Below are positions 1 through 12,500 of a stretch of DNA of 64,000 nucleotides, piece after piece. How positions within the stretch are numbered: position 1 is the stretch's first letter; each line of letters starts with the position of its first letter. Under the pieces are notes generated by a model. That model did no database searches. It saw only the letters and a program-made list of their open reading frames with translations, and was not told the DNA's origin. Made by a program: the position numbers and the translations under genes. This DNA is from Spirometra erinaceieuropaei (Eukaryota; Platyhelminthes; Cestoda; Diphyllobothriidea; Diphyllobothriidae): assembly GCA_902702965.1 (NCBI GenBank), contig CACRXP010000049.1:481276-545275 (forward strand), in the 5' to 3' direction.

Positions 1-160
1 ACGGGGTCGTTGTCCCTGTCAGTAATGCTATTTTGCCCATATAACGTGTCGCTGTGCGGCAGCTGGCAGGGCTCGAGAAACAGAGAGAGCTCCAAGTCAC
101 AACGGAAGGAGTGAGTTTCGTTACTCGATAGGCCTGCGTCTCTCTACCAGTTTTGTGCTC
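1..160 (+). mobile_element. SINE body fragment, tRNA-headed family (3' part)
   Basis: This is the 3' body of a SINE whose head lies outside the window or is lost. It shares with the fuller copies near 3.94-4.27 kb and 57.13-57.48 kb the run from the 'ctgtcagtaatgctatt' segment, through 'gctgtgcggcagctgg' and the gag-rich 'gctcgagaaa' stretch, to 'ctctctaccag'. It is joined to an LIR fragment within about 35 bp. Non-coding. Confidence 0.6.
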
Positions 161-164
161 CCAA

Positions 165-890
165 TGCAGAACATCACAAAAACAACTGTCCGGGGATAAT
201 TTTCTTCTTCTAATTTTACACTCAAAAGAAGGACATAATTCGGTTTCAGAAAAGTTTCTAATTGCGGAACTTTTAAATACCGTGAAATGGCCGTTCATAA
301 ATCGTTATTTCTCTGCATTTACCGATTTGGCTCGTAAAGTTAAAAATATGGATAAAATTCACTGCTACATTTTATGAACCCTATATGGGCCCCTTTACTA
401 CCGTAGAGGAATGTGTGATTTTCCGTACTTGGAAATTATACGGCTTGTAGTTTGGAAACCTTGAATCCAAGTGTTACGGTAGAGCTGGTTCGGAATTATT
501 TGAGGATCTGAAATTTTTTTGAAAACCGAATTATACTCTTCTTTTAAGTATAGGATTGAAAGAAGATGGAATTTTTAATAAAAGGAGCAAATAATGAATA
601 TTTTGGGTATGTTTTCTATAAAATATAATTGAATTTTCAATAGCATCTAAAATTAGTGAGAAAAATGTATGTTACTTAAGTAGTCGTTTTTGCAAATTGT
701 AATTTTTGCATGCAGCCGGAAGGAAGTTTATACAAAAGCCGGACTCCTAAGGTAATGTAAATATTATAGAATTATGTTGCAGACTGGCAAGTTTTACGAC
801 CCTACTTAAATATTCTTTTCGAAATGAAAACGCATTTCGGAGTTTTGATTGACACGTCATGAGTTAGCCAACCCACTGTATCTTGGACGA
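165..890 (+). mobile_element. LIR family copy 1 (5'-truncated)
   Basis: This fragment keeps the middle and the right inverted repeat. The right arm is recognised by its order: 'cagccggaaggaag', 'aaaagccggactcc', then 'gaaaacgcatttcgg', ending near 880 after a 'catgagttag' segment. The left arm is absent, replaced by the SINE fragment at 1-160. No coding sequence is evident; short ORFs here are chance. Confidence 0.6.
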
Positions 891-1270
891 CGTCGACTCC
901 AGACCACCTAAATACTTGTGTATCGTCCACAAAACACTTACAGTTTTTGTAAGGCGACCTGTGGGCTCCTCACCGGGAATTTGCCATCGGCAAACCTGTC
1001 TATACTGGTGCGTCGGTTACTCCTCGAGAACTGACTTGACCAAGTACAACATTTATTGTAATAGCGATTGTGCTCCACAGTTAGTGCTGCGACTGCATAA
1101 ACATGCAGCGCGTTTCTACTTCAGGCTAGCGTCTGAGATCATAGCATGCATTACTTTTATTCCCAGACGTTCATGGCGGATAATTCAGGACAAAGAGTGC
1201 CCCAGGCCTAACTTTCTGCCAGTCACCATTGACTGCGGATATGCGTTGAGCAATCTACTCTTATAGGCCA
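890..1270. other. Unassigned spacer with a chance-length open frame
   Basis: About 380 bp between two SINE/LIR composites. One plus frame is open throughout (about 127 codons), but it starts from TTG, shows no motif I recognise and has no convincing splice context. I do not call it a gene. Confidence 0.3.
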
Positions 1271-1274
1271 AATG

Positions 1275-1435
1275 GCATTGCCGACAGAGACAAGGGCGAC
1301 TCCCCTGTCTTTGTTAGTAATGTAATTCTGCCCATAGTATGCGGCTGCTGGTTCAGCTCGAGAAAGAGCCCGTAAAGCAAAACGCAACGAGTGAGTTGCG
1401 TAAGAACGATCGGTGAGCGCCCCTTACCAATTTTA
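1275..1435 (+). mobile_element. SINE body fragment (3' part)
   Basis: It matches the 3' body of the tRNA-headed SINE: 'ctgtctttgttagtaatg', 'atgcggctgctgg', 'gctcgagaaagagcccgtaa', then 'acgatcggtgagcgcccc'. The tRNA head is missing. It runs directly into LIR copy 2. Confidence 0.6.
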
Positions 1436-2085
1436 CTTTTAATAGACCAATAGCAGAAAAGCGTAGTAGCAAAATTTTCTAATTAAGGAATTTTTTACGA
1501 CCGGGAAACGCTTCTTCATGAAACATCATGTCTCTGCATTTACTAATGTTGCTTGCAAAATTTACAATGTGCCTCAAACCCATTGCTGAATTTTATTAGC
1601 CCCATATGGTCCCACTTTGACAGTGTGTAAAAATTTGCGATTTTCTGTGCATCGAAACTATACAGCGTGTAGGTTAAAAACCTTGAATGCATGTGTTACA
1701 GCAGGTCGGGTCCAAAATTATTCAGGAATTGAAACAACTTTTAAAATCGAAGTATGCCATCCTTACAAGTATACATTTTGAGAAAGACGTAATTTTCTTC
1801 CAAGTGAGCAAAATATTGAATATGCTTACGCATATTTCCAACGAAGTATGTTTAAAACTATTCACACTACTTAAGTGGTAATTTTGCAGAGTTTAACCTT
1901 TGCAAGCGGCCTGAAAGAAATTCGTTTAAAAGCCGGCATGCCGAAATAGCTGGAATATGGTCTAATGATGCTACACGGTAATAATTGTCACAACCTTTCC
2001 TAGGTGGTCTTTTCGATTTCAAAACGCATTGCAGAATTTTGGTCAACATTTTATGTGTTAGAACATCTATTGCCCATTGGTTTCA
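1435..2085 (+). mobile_element. LIR family copy 2 (5'-truncated)
   Basis: Middle plus right arm: 'gcggcctgaaagaaattcg', 'aaaagccggcatgcc', 'aaaacgcattgcag', 'ggtcaacattttatgtg'. The end 'ggtcaacattttatg' is the reverse complement of the outer left arm of full copies such as the one at 18.2 kb. The left arm is replaced by a SINE fragment. Confidence 0.6.
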
Positions 2086-2089
2086 TTTC

Positions 2090-3690
2090 CACTGTAGGAT
2101 AATATTCGTTTACGCAGACGGCACGAATGACTGTAAATCGGTCCAGTACCAGCGTCCCTCCACAAACCTCTTTTCTTATATTGGGGTTGAGGGGTTTGGA
2201 GTTCCTTTTAGAGCTCAGGACAAGCAGACTCCTGACAGGAAAGTATTTAGCCACAAAGTCACCTGTTTGCATCTACCTTGAGCACATCATAAATCCACTT
2301 TTGTCCATAGACGGCTATTATCGCAATCACTACGTTTATCCAGTCGGTTACAAGTAACTGAAAACGAAAGGTCAACGTGAGATTTTTTTGCAATCACCAG
2401 TCTCAAAATCACAAAACGTCTGTCTAAACCAACGAACCAATGGTTGCCAGCCAAGATGCTGATGTTTGCACTTATAATATAACTTGAACAAAGCTTGAGT
2501 TTGAAGGAAGGGCTTATGTTGGATAAGCCTTCTATTTTGTTTAGCTAGTCTTCTTCCCTTCAAGGCTATTTTGCTGTTGCTGTTGCGGCCGGAGGATTAG
2601 CAGCATGACTGGCTTTGAAATCTGAATTCGCACCAAATTGGCTTTTCAGAAGAGCTTGCATTAATCGCACCATAAGAAAACAAATAAACAAGTGTTCTTA
2701 GTGGAAGAGACAGAAGACTTCCCTAAAATTTCGCTGTGGACAGCGAAATCAGGCATTTGCTTTTCGATACCGAACAAAAACGCGGTAAAAATTAAAGCGC
2801 GAAACGGTCCTGACTCTGATAACGGGGCCAAAAACAAGAGCGTTTAGTTTTTATTTCGTCCCACAAGACGCCATTCATATTTCGTCGCCATTGCATGGCC
2901 TCCGAATCTAATTTTGAGAGTAATCGTCACTGGGCTTGAAATGTGGGGAGAAAGCCTCCAAGTTGGAAAGCTGGTTTTCGTAGACCCTGGTGTGAGCCCC
3001 AAGTGAACACAAACACAAGTTACAATAGATGTCGCATAAAGGGATTGTTGTTATTTCGTAGAAGCCATGTTAAGACAGAACAATGTCCGTTGACACAGGA
3101 GAGAACTATCGTAAATCAACTTTGATTGAATATCCGTATGTAGGCTTCATATTACCGCAGATATCGAAGCCGGAGCCTGGGCAAAAGATCTCACCTCAGT
3201 GATACGTTACCTTAGTCAATAAAGCTCTAAATACCCCGGCAAAAGGGTGTACATTCTAACTTCGAGGATTGGGTCTAGCACAGTTTTCTCATATCCCCAT
3301 TGCAATCCTGAGTCCTCTGTAATAAGGCCACTGTTTCAAAGACCTCGTCATCTCCCAGACAGCGACAAGAAGCCAGAAAAAACTGGTTATTTCGAATCTC
3401 TGACCGATATTTATGCAAGTTTTAACCATTTCGATCGGACTGTGGAAAGACTCATGGCTTCAACCTTTAACAGCCAACCAAGGTAGATTCTGGATTTAAC
3501 TTAGTTGAAGTCAACCGAAAGGGGTTGAATTACTTCATTTAAAATAAGGAATAGTTTTCGAGATTACACAAATAAAAAGCAAATGCTTAGTTTGGATCCG
3601 AAGGACGCGATAATTATGCAAAAGGGCGTTCGCCTGACGTTTTACGATGGTATTAAGTAAGATCGAGTGTGAATTCTAGAAAACAAACAT
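2090..3690. other. Unassigned intergenic stretch
   Basis: No protein motif, tRNA or recognised repeat was found over 1.6 kb. Open frames at 2943-3125 and 3247-3486 are short, lack splice context and match nothing I know. Confidence 0.4.
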
Positions 3691-3699
3691 AACAGGACG

Positions 3700-3930
3700 C
3701 GTCGAAGGTGCACACAATAGCATGACTGACAAAGAAAAAGGGGGCTAGAATGACCATTTCTGGCTTATTAGTCGTTGTCAACCTATCACACCCAACCCCG
3801 AAGTGAGAAACATTTGGGGCTCTGCCCCGCGACCTGATGGTTGGAAGTCCAGTGCCCCTTACCAATGAGTCACGGGCTTCTTGTCTTACCGGTTACGATC
3901 GGGTGTATGCAGTGGTAGAATGGTGCTGAC
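3700..3930 (-). mobile_element. tRNA-derived SINE, minus orientation
   Basis: Read on the minus strand, a degenerate tRNA-like head ('cccgtgactcattggtaa', then an 'accatcaggtcgcggg' segment) is followed by the body 'ctaataagccagaaatgg' and 'cattctag'. This is the same order as the plus copies. Its 5' end faces that of the next copy, giving a head-to-head pair meeting near 3,930. Confidence 0.6.
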
Positions 3931-3934
3931 CGAT

Positions 3935-4265
3935 CTCGAAACCACTGTATATACCCGATCGCAGCCGACAAGAATGCGAGCCCGTGGCTCAGCGGTTGGG
4001 TGCAATGACATTTTAACCAACAGGTCGCGAGACCTAGCCTCAGGGGTTACACGCCTCGGGGTTATGTATGGATTGCTGACGGCGCCTAAAAAACCAAAAA
4101 CGGCTATTCCAGTCTCCCTTGTCTTTGTCGGTAGTGCTATCCGGCTTATATCATACGTCGCAGTGCGGCTGCTGGATGGGCTTGCTAGAGAGAGGGAGTC
4201 CCAATGCACAGCGGGACAAGTGAATTCCATAGCGCGATCACTGAGCGCACTTCTACCGGTTTACA
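3935..4265 (+). mobile_element. tRNA-derived SINE, near full length
   Basis: A leader ending 'cgatcgcagccgac' precedes a pol III A-box match (TGGCTCAGCGG, 3985-3995). A damaged B box lies near 4031. The body follows ('ctgacggcgcctaaaa', 'cggctattccagtctccc', 'gtgcggctgctgg'), ending near 'cacttctaccgg'. Both strands have ORFs of 114-133 codons here, but they are frames through the SINE and not genes. Transcription would be by RNA polymerase III. Confidence 0.7.
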
Positions 4266-4269
4266 CAAT

Positions 4270-4890
4270 TTCAGTCTTTTAGGTTATCCGAAATATGCGT
4301 AGAACACCCGGTAATTTTGTCGACTTCTAAAACAGTTGTAATTCTAGTAACTGTAACTGATGACACAAGGGTTTGTTTTCGAGTACCATTATCAAGACTT
4401 TAGCAAGGAATCGACATTAATAATATATTTACTCAAAACCTAGACCATAGATCGAACAAAAGGTTTTCTCAGAAGAAAAATAACAAAAGTGCCCGTCACT
4501 TTTTGATTTTAAATACAATTTGTGCCATGTAAGTTCAAAAATAAAACGGATGGTCACCCAAGGCCCACCCTTCTGCGAAAGGCACTAGAGCTCTGAACTG
4601 GTTTTGCTTGTTTGGAATTTTGTTGTGCTGTCGAAACACTGGCGAAAGAACACAGTATTAACTGTTTGGGATTGACAGTTTAATTTCCCGGTTGACGCCA
4701 TGTTGCACCATATTTGCGTTTGTCTTTTCTGTGTGGCGCAGATGGCGCACGGGTGCCTGCCCGAAGAGCTTCCGACCTATCCAAGTTACAGACCAACTCT
4801 GACCTACCCACGCAACACCAATCCGGCCGGTTATCATGCTGGTCCTTGAAGTAAGGCGCAGGCGTTTTGGGATTCTGCAATAGCTAAAGT
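4270..4890. other. Unassigned stretch between SINE and LIR
   Basis: Nothing recognised. The minus frame at 4658-4906 is arginine-rich and overlaps a second frame; I see no domain and no credible splice sites. Confidence 0.3.
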
Positions 4891-5835
4891 CGGTGACCGA
4901 TCTCATGAGCTGTTGATCAAAATTGTGAAATGCGTATTCGGTTAGAAATTGTTACTCCTGTGGAGTTGTAAAATTGATCGTCATATGGCACAATGCTTTA
5001 ATATCTCGGACAAACCGGGATGTTAGCTGCTAAATATATTCCTTTTTGGTCGTCTACTAAAACGGCACTCGGTAAGATGCCTACTTAGCTAGTATACACC
5101 TTCTATACGGATTTCATGATGCCCAAAAATATCTTGCCAACAAATGCACAAAAGTATCCCTATACTCATTTGGTAGCAGATCAAGTCTTCTTCAAATTGT
5201 ATACTCCAAGAAGAGTTATCTTTCGGTTTTCAAAAAGGTTTTTATTTCCAGAACTATTTTGAGCTTGGCCTGCCCTTATATCTGAAGCTAGGGTTTTTGG
5301 TCCGCTAACCGTATATTTTTCGCAAAACGAAGAACATTTATCCCTCTATTCAGTCAAGAAGATGGCATATGGAGCTCGTAAAATCATGCAACGGATGGGG
5401 CCTACTTTGCAAAATTCAAGAGGAACACTACTGAATAGACAGATACAATTTTATTCGAAGGAATACTGCACAATCTTGAAAATCTCATTAAGAAACAGTT
5501 TACAGTCCAGAAGTACCCTTTGTGGTACAAAACATGGAGAAGGCGTGATGTGTTACCAGATAATTATACAAAAGAAAATATTTTTGCATTTTTGAAGGAT
5601 ATATTTGAATTTACACGAATGTTGAAAATCAATAAAAAGTGCCCGCGAATTCAGTAGTCATTTTTACCGAGATAAAGTCATTGCAGGCGACCGAAAAGAA
5701 ATGCATTTAAAGAACAACATGCTAGTGTCGGATATAGTACTGTGATATGCCGTAAGACGATCAACTCCACAAGCACACTCATGTAATCCATCCTAATCGA
5801 ATGCGCATTTTATGTGATCATTCATTGAGTGTACA
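4890..5835 (+). mobile_element. LIR family copy 3 (both arms, degenerate)
   Basis: The left arm starts near 'ctcatgagctgttgatcaaa' with 'gaaatgcgtattcgg'. The right arm runs through 'gcaggcgaccgaaaag', 'aacatgctagtgtc', 'aatcgaatgcgcatttt' and ends near 5,830. The AT-rich middle contains the 'tcatttggtagcagatca' and 'gagttatctttcggtttt' segments seen in other copies. Divergence is high, so this is an old copy. Confidence 0.55.
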
Positions 5836-5914
5836 TTTAGTCCGACCATCGTTTTAGAAGGGCATGATCGACTTTATTGTCAACACCCTTCCTGATGGGT
5901 TATTAAACTGTTGA

Positions 5915-6600
5915 TACGGTCAGTGAACATTTCCGTGAAATAGTAACTAACATTCTGAAATGCGTTTTCGATCTCAAAGGATTATTTAATTGAACTTGCA
6001 ACATTAATCGACACGTAGCACAATCCCAGAAGATTCATTTACGCCAGAATACCGGCCTTTGAATGTTGTATGTGAAAATCACACTTGGCAAAAACGATCG
6101 GCAAAGTAGCATTTACGTTCTCTCTGATTTACGATGCCCAGATGAAATTAAATACATTTTATGGAAAACGTATTCTAAAATATTGTTTTTGCATTCATTT
6201 AGTGGTAGATCACATGTTTTTTAAGTTTTGTGCTCGCAGAAAGGACATTTTTGGCTTTGGAAAGGGTTTGAGATCATGAGAATTTTTGACAGCCTGAACT
6301 ATCCACTCAAATGGCATTATATCTGTCCATTTATTTATGCTTCTCGTGAAGTATACAACTTCATGAGTTCTATATAGTATCTTAAAAATAACATATAGAA
6401 TTGTATGATTTGTTACAGCAAACGTGTACAGCATGTAGACTGGAAACTCTAAACACAGCTGCCATGTAACATTAGAGTCAGAACTATTTGAGAATAGAAA
6501 AAAGGATTTTAAAATCGGCAGAAAAGCTTTATGATTTATAAAACTAAAGGTGTAATATTTTAGCGAAAAAGTGCAAGGAAAATGTTTTTTATGTTTTCTG
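5915..6600 (+). mobile_element. LIR family copy 4 (right arm missing)
   Basis: The left arm ('taactaacattctgaaatgc', 'gttttcgatctcaaagg') and middle ('tttatggaaaacgtattc', 'tcatttagtggtagatcaca') are present; the right arm is not found. It lies about 80 bp downstream of copy 3 in the same orientation. Confidence 0.5.
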
Positions 6601-9330
6601 CAACAGTCAATATCCATGAGATTTGTCACTGACTGTAATAAAATAGACGGTAACACGAGAAAATAGGAAACTCAGAGAAATCACCATCGTTTGCCTACCG
6701 AGGGCATATTTTTGGCCAGGTTTTCCACCATGGAACCGTAACTACACGGTGAGTCACTTGTTGCCTGTCCCGAAACTCGGCTTTAATCGATTTGTCGCTT
6801 AGAAGCAGGCTTGCCGAAGGTTGAATCATAAAAACCATATCGACTCGGTCAGTCTTATTTGGAACGCATGGCGCGAAATGAGTCGGTGTTAGGCCTACTG
6901 CCGTCTCTGCGTGGTCGAAAGCAATCTTGATCGGAGGAATAATATTTTATCGATCACTCAACGCCTGTTCATGAGATCGGAAGTCTCAATTGTATGGCAG
7001 GTGGCACTAGGACCATGCGTGGTCCGATTATGAAAAGAGTGATATGCATGGGGACTAGAATTCTAAATGCCTCAGACTATCTTAGATAATGCGGTCTTGA
7101 GAAAACTAATGCAACCGAATACTCGTTCGCGTGAGTACTGATTGGCACATATTCATTATAATAACACCACTGTTTAGGCAGCTCATGCTATTTGGCATAG
7201 ATACGTGAGCAAAGAGGTATCGAGGCACAAGACCAGGACGAAAGCATTGCGTCGAAACAGCTAATTTCCGTCTTATACATAATCGGCTTGATGGCAGCGC
7301 ATGAACGGCTGAAAAACAATCATGTCTCTCCCGATGTACTTTGTTCTAAAGGATACTCGTAATCCGATTTACGCATATACGAAAATGTGTCCTAACTTGC
7401 GAAGTTATAAAAGACAAATCTGGTCTAGGGCTGGAGATCGAATGCCACACAGAACTGCGCTCATTATGACACGTGAAATTACAAATTCTTGACTTGAAAT
7501 GAAGAATAAAAACGGTTGAAAATAGGACCGATTTCCTTTGCTTACCGAAAAACGAAAAAACGATTGATTGCTCATCGTTATGTCGCAGACTGTGAGGGAT
7601 ATAAAACACATTTCTAAAGCTAAACGAGATTCTCACATTTCGTTCTCAAAGCATGCCAGATTTACAATCGCACTTGACCCAATCGCAACCGACGGAGTAA
7701 ACGCCGGCAGCTTGAGAGGCAAAGAATGAAAACTGATGGGCCTGAGAACCAGTTTTCAGTTGTCGACTTTTCCAGCTTGAGGTCTGGAGAGTGCTGCCGA
7801 CGGACATGTAGTAAACCAGACATGAGACTGATTTATCAAGGTTACTTCTAGACTGATAAGATAGCCAATACCCTCAGGAAGCCTTGTTTATTGCAAGCTA
7901 TGCTATCGGAGTTCCAGAGTCTATGACTGTGAGACACAGACGGATAACCCAACAAGGTTAGAGCTTCTGAGGGTGGGCAAAACTTAGGCCTGTGGTAAAA
8001 TCATGGCAAAGACTGGAATCCTAAATATATCTAGACTTCGCTAAATATCCTGGTCAGGCAGACGGAGTTACTGGAAGTAAAAACTGCAGTAGAAACCTTT
8101 GAGGACCGAATCTCGCTCTTATAGCTTTGGCACTTTCTATTGATGGAATGCCGCAGTTCGGCTTACGGGCAGGACTGCCAACGACCATTTTCTAAAATTC
8201 CGTCAAGCTGAAGATTCATACCTCTATAAGGACAAGCAAATTCACACACATGAATATTTCAGGTTATTTAGTCGGCGGGGTGCACGAATATGGAATCCTC
8301 GTGCATTTGCCTTAAATTTCAAGGAGTTTGGTGAATGTTGGGGTTACGTTTAAAGTTAAGACATGGAACGGGCCTCCCTGTGCCTCTCACGTAGTACAGT
8401 TTCAATGGTAGACTGGAGTGCAAAATTAAACAATGTCAATGCAAGCTGAAATATTTTCAACACATATAGAGGATGGGCATGAACGGACAAAGCGAGATTT
8501 AGTTTTCGCGCTGACTTTGTTTTAGAAAAGTATGAATTATGCGGTACTCCTCTGCGACATATCCTTACAAAACACTTCTCAAAGAGACAACCCTGCTTGT
8601 GGAAATCCGTTTTATCTGTCAACTGTGTTACATTTTAGAGTAGTCTAAAAGTACGAAATAAAACAGCCATCCGCCAGCCAGGACACCCAAAATCCCTCTG
8701 TAAAGCCAAGGGCTTTATATGCCATCGGACAGGAGGAAGAAGGCTTTGTATGTCTTTCTGGATTTTGAGGTTGCAGATCTAAATGTTTTTCAGGCCAAAG
8801 GTCGAGATGTGGGTGGGTGACTAACCAACTGCAATATGATAAAAATACAACAAATACAAATAGTTTTCGTTGCTTGAGGAAACGCATCCAGATATAAACT
8901 ACTACACGTCTTCTCACAATAATAGAGCCAGTTGAACATCAAGGTCACCTTGAAATTTCGATGAGAAGTTATTGACCTACGATGCCTTCAGTCATTCGCC
9001 CAAAAGATGTCTTTTGCAATTTATAATGATAAAAATAAACTGAACTTCACAGGAACTGAATGCGTTCACTGATAGGCCCACCTGACGACCACGAATGGTG
9101 TCTAACACTGACAAGGATGGCGTCAATGGTTTGAAACACACAACTATATCGCATTCTTTGTGTTGCTGCTTAACTTTTCATTTTTTGTTTCGTCTATCTG
9201 CCTACTTGCAACTCTCTCTCTCTCCGCCAACCTGCACTGTGTCATAAAAACTGTCCCCTGGCTGTCCGCGCATTAAAATATTTCGTGATAGACGTGCTAT
9301 CGATTTATCTCTGAACACTTACCACCTGGC
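6600..9330. other. Unassigned AT-rich region
   Basis: I examined 2.7 kb on both strands. There are short minus frames (7346-7636, 8356-8622, 8645-8917), but none has a recognised motif or a matched acceptor/donor pair. No repeat shared with the rest of the window was noticed. Confidence 0.35.
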
Positions 9331-9369
9331 GGACACTAATCGATAAGGGCTCCTTATAGTAACCTCTCC

Positions 9370-9520
9370 AGCCCACGGGTAGAACACGAGAACAGGAATG
9401 TCCCTTTGTACAGGTGGTTTGGCGCCAAATTCCAGCGAAGTTATTGCTAAGGTTTGGGTTAGGTCTAGGGTTAAGGCAGGGTTAGGGTTAATGTTAGGGC
9501 TAGGACAAATGGGAAATGGC
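9370..9520 (+). repeat. Interspersed repeat with degenerate TTAGGG-like tail
   Basis: 'gtacaggtgg...gcgccaaattccagcg' is followed by imperfect GGTTAG/TTAGGG units near 9450-9505. The unique part recurs, inverted, at about 28,860-28,955, so this looks like a dispersed repeat whose 3' end is GGTTAG-rich rather than a simple interstitial telomere block. Confidence 0.5.
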
Positions 9521-9529
9521 ACCTTTCGT

Positions 9530-12500
9530 GGAAGTTAGCACAAAGTCACCTGCAAATATCTCCGGAGGGCGGACTTTCCTACCCGTGCGTCAGCCAACTG
9601 CATCTTTCCAGTATGCTTTGTGTGAATTCCTGAAGTTTCATTTGCAACCAGAGTGGGAAAAGAGCTGAATTAAGTTTTAAAGTAGGACGTCGATCAGAAG
9701 GTTTAGATGATAGGAAGATCATGACAGTTTGACCATCGCATCCGACAGTAAGGTGAAGCATCCACGGTGACCTGCAAATGACTTAGTTTATAGTAAGCTT
9801 AGACTTTCGCTGCATCTACCTCACGTTCTCCTCCATGTTAGGTGCTCGATCCCAAATGAATTCGATCAGACCTCAACTTTCTTAGCATGACTCTGCCGTT
9901 AGGATGGAGCGGAGAGCTGAAGGTCAGGGCTATAAAAACGCGGCACAGTTGCCGTCATACTCATTTCAATCACAAAAAGTGGCTTGAAGGGGGACGCGCT
10001 TTGGCAACTAATTATTCAGTCATCATAGTTGCACATTTCATCCCCTTTTACCAAACTGGAGTCCTGCCAAGATCGGTTGCAGAACTGGCATGCCCCAGTG
10101 TTTCAAATGCACATTTATTTGCTGATAAAGCTGCAGGAAGGGGAGCATCGGTTATACCACGTCTACGCTATCTTTAGCTTATTTGCGTGTATCTTATTAC
10201 TTTTGCACCGAATATGACTATCTTTACGTCCAGAGGACAAGCGGTGGCTTACGCGCAGCGTCGACCTCACGGTGATTCGGCACGTGACGATGTTACGTAC
10301 ATCGGAGGCGGAGATAGACACAGTGGCAAACATAGCGTGAAGACATCTTGCACGTTTGCGGGTTGTGCAGACTCCGGTCCCTCAGGAACCAGATTTCCCT
10401 CACTGCGAAGCAGCTATACAAAGGCGTCAGTGCAACTGTGACTTTCCTCCCCAGGGACCACTCTGTCCCCCAAACACGCCACATCGCTCCCTCTCTCCCC
10501 TATCGAAACTATCAGGGCACATCTTGTAGAAGACGTCTCGTAGAACCATCCTCACTGCCTCCCCGTCATTTAAACGCATTTCAGTCGCTGGACTGCGTAA
10601 GAACGACACTAGGCGAGATCGACTGCATTGGCTGACTAAACACCTCTGCGCGTCGCCACCATGTTTTCTGTCCCGCCAACCAACACGAACCAGCCGCCAC
10701 TCAGGCGCTAGCGCAAGTACATGAGTGCTGTTCATGCCCGGACACAAAAGCAGCACCCGCCTGTCAGTGAGGAACAACCTCGAAAAGTTCAGGAGACAGA
10801 GAATAGGCGAGCTCGTATCACAGATGGCCTTGTACTAACCTCTAGAGGCTTGGAGTTAGGGTGGGGTTAGTGTCAAGTTTGAGAATTTGTACGTGAACAC
10901 ACTCATCTGCCGGAAGGCAGTTGAATGCAAAGCGCGGTTTAGAAGGGCTGCTGTAATGACAAAATCCGGTTGCCCAGCGAGTGCACAGTAGGAATCGCTT
11001 AGAAGGTATCTGATTGGGTGACTGTGTGAGTGTTCTCATTATTAAAAAAGATGACTCAAGCCCCCTCCTGTAAACCAAAATGATTATTTATCGGATGCAC
11101 TTCCAGAATTTAGCGTTGTTAGCTAGTACGGGAAATAAATTTTGTGCGTGTGTGTGTTGGGCACTCTGCCCGTCTTCTCGGGGAAGATATATCACGCCGG
11201 CTAAGATTCTTCCGCCCCTAAGGTCACAGTTTCGACAATGGGCGTTAGCTTCGTGTAGAAGAGCATGCCCTCTTGGAGTGCGTGAACTGAGGACACAAAA
11301 AGTTGCAGTTGCTGGGGCCGGAGAAGAGGGAGGGTGAGGGGGGGGGGCGTGGTAGCTGAGTCTCACATCTTCCATTCCACACGGTAATCGTTCCAACCTG
11401 GCCCTGCCTACCTCCGACAAGGACAGGCCAGGAAGCGGTCGTTGTAATTAAAAGCACTCGCAAAGGGCAATCAACTCCGATGGGAAGACGGTTGGGCAAC
11501 GGATGTGAGGATTCGAAAAAAAGCAGAAGCAGAATGTAACCATGACTGAGAGCACTTTTAACCTAGTTGCTCTTTCTCCAAATGGCGTCGAGTACCCGTC
11601 CTGTAGTTTTTGCAGAACAGCGTTATGTTTCGTGGACATTTTTGGAGAAAAGTACGTTCTCTGCCATTAACACGCGGAATTTTGGCGTTTGTGACTTTAA
11701 CAGGCCCACTTAAGTAGTATGCAAGCTGTTCCAAATTTTTCCAGAATGTCATTGCCTTCACAGCAGTGAGAATCGATTTACGCAGTCACCTGCAGGAAGC
11801 CTTCTTGATTAGCAACGTGGAAACGCCCAAAACATTTAAAAACGCAGACTGTCTCCTAGACAGGATGAACTGCGAAAGTTCTTCGCGGAAGTGAATTTTG
11901 AGATGATGTATCCTGCTATGCAAATGATTTGGTTTGCATGAAACTTTAACAAAACGGAAGAAGTCTACTGTTGACACGATCATTTATATGGGCAACCTAT
12001 TTCCCGGAAACACGCGAAGGTAATTAGCAGAGGGCGCATGGCTGCATGAAGTTTTATATTTAGCTGGAAAAGTGCACGTTTATGGGCACGAATTTGAGGC
12101 ACCGGTGATTTCATGACCCATCTTTTTAGTATTCTAGTCTTGCCACATCTTAAAACTTCAAATGACAGAAGTATTACTAGTATTATGCCTCACTTTAATT
12201 AAAAGGCACTCGTGGGGCAAACAGCTCGCATCTGACACCGGAGTGTTCTGTCATGACCCATGACTCTTTTGCCAATTAAGAATTACTATTTTGTGCAGCG
12301 AATGTAATGTGTCTTCAGCGGCAATCATGATAAAACACCGCTCCACACAAAGTCTAGACCGGTGACCTCAGATCGGTTCACCAGTACTGCTGGCGTCCTT
12401 GAGCAACGCGAAGTCCGAAACCTAAAACGACTTTGATGACGGAAGTTTATGTGGTTTCTCGAGCCTCGAACTTATCGAAAACACTGCCATAAGGTCGTTT

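Noticed and set aside
883..1266. 127-codon frame as an exon
   Set aside because: It starts at TTG, sits between repeat fragments, and shows neither a known motif nor good splice sites.
3881..4282. Overlapping 133- and 114-codon ORFs on both strands
   Set aside because: Both are frames through a tRNA-derived SINE whose body recurs elsewhere in non-coding form.
9440..9510. True interstitial telomere array
   Set aside because: The TTAGGG-like units are few and imperfect, and belong to the tail of a dispersed repeat found again at 28.9 kb.
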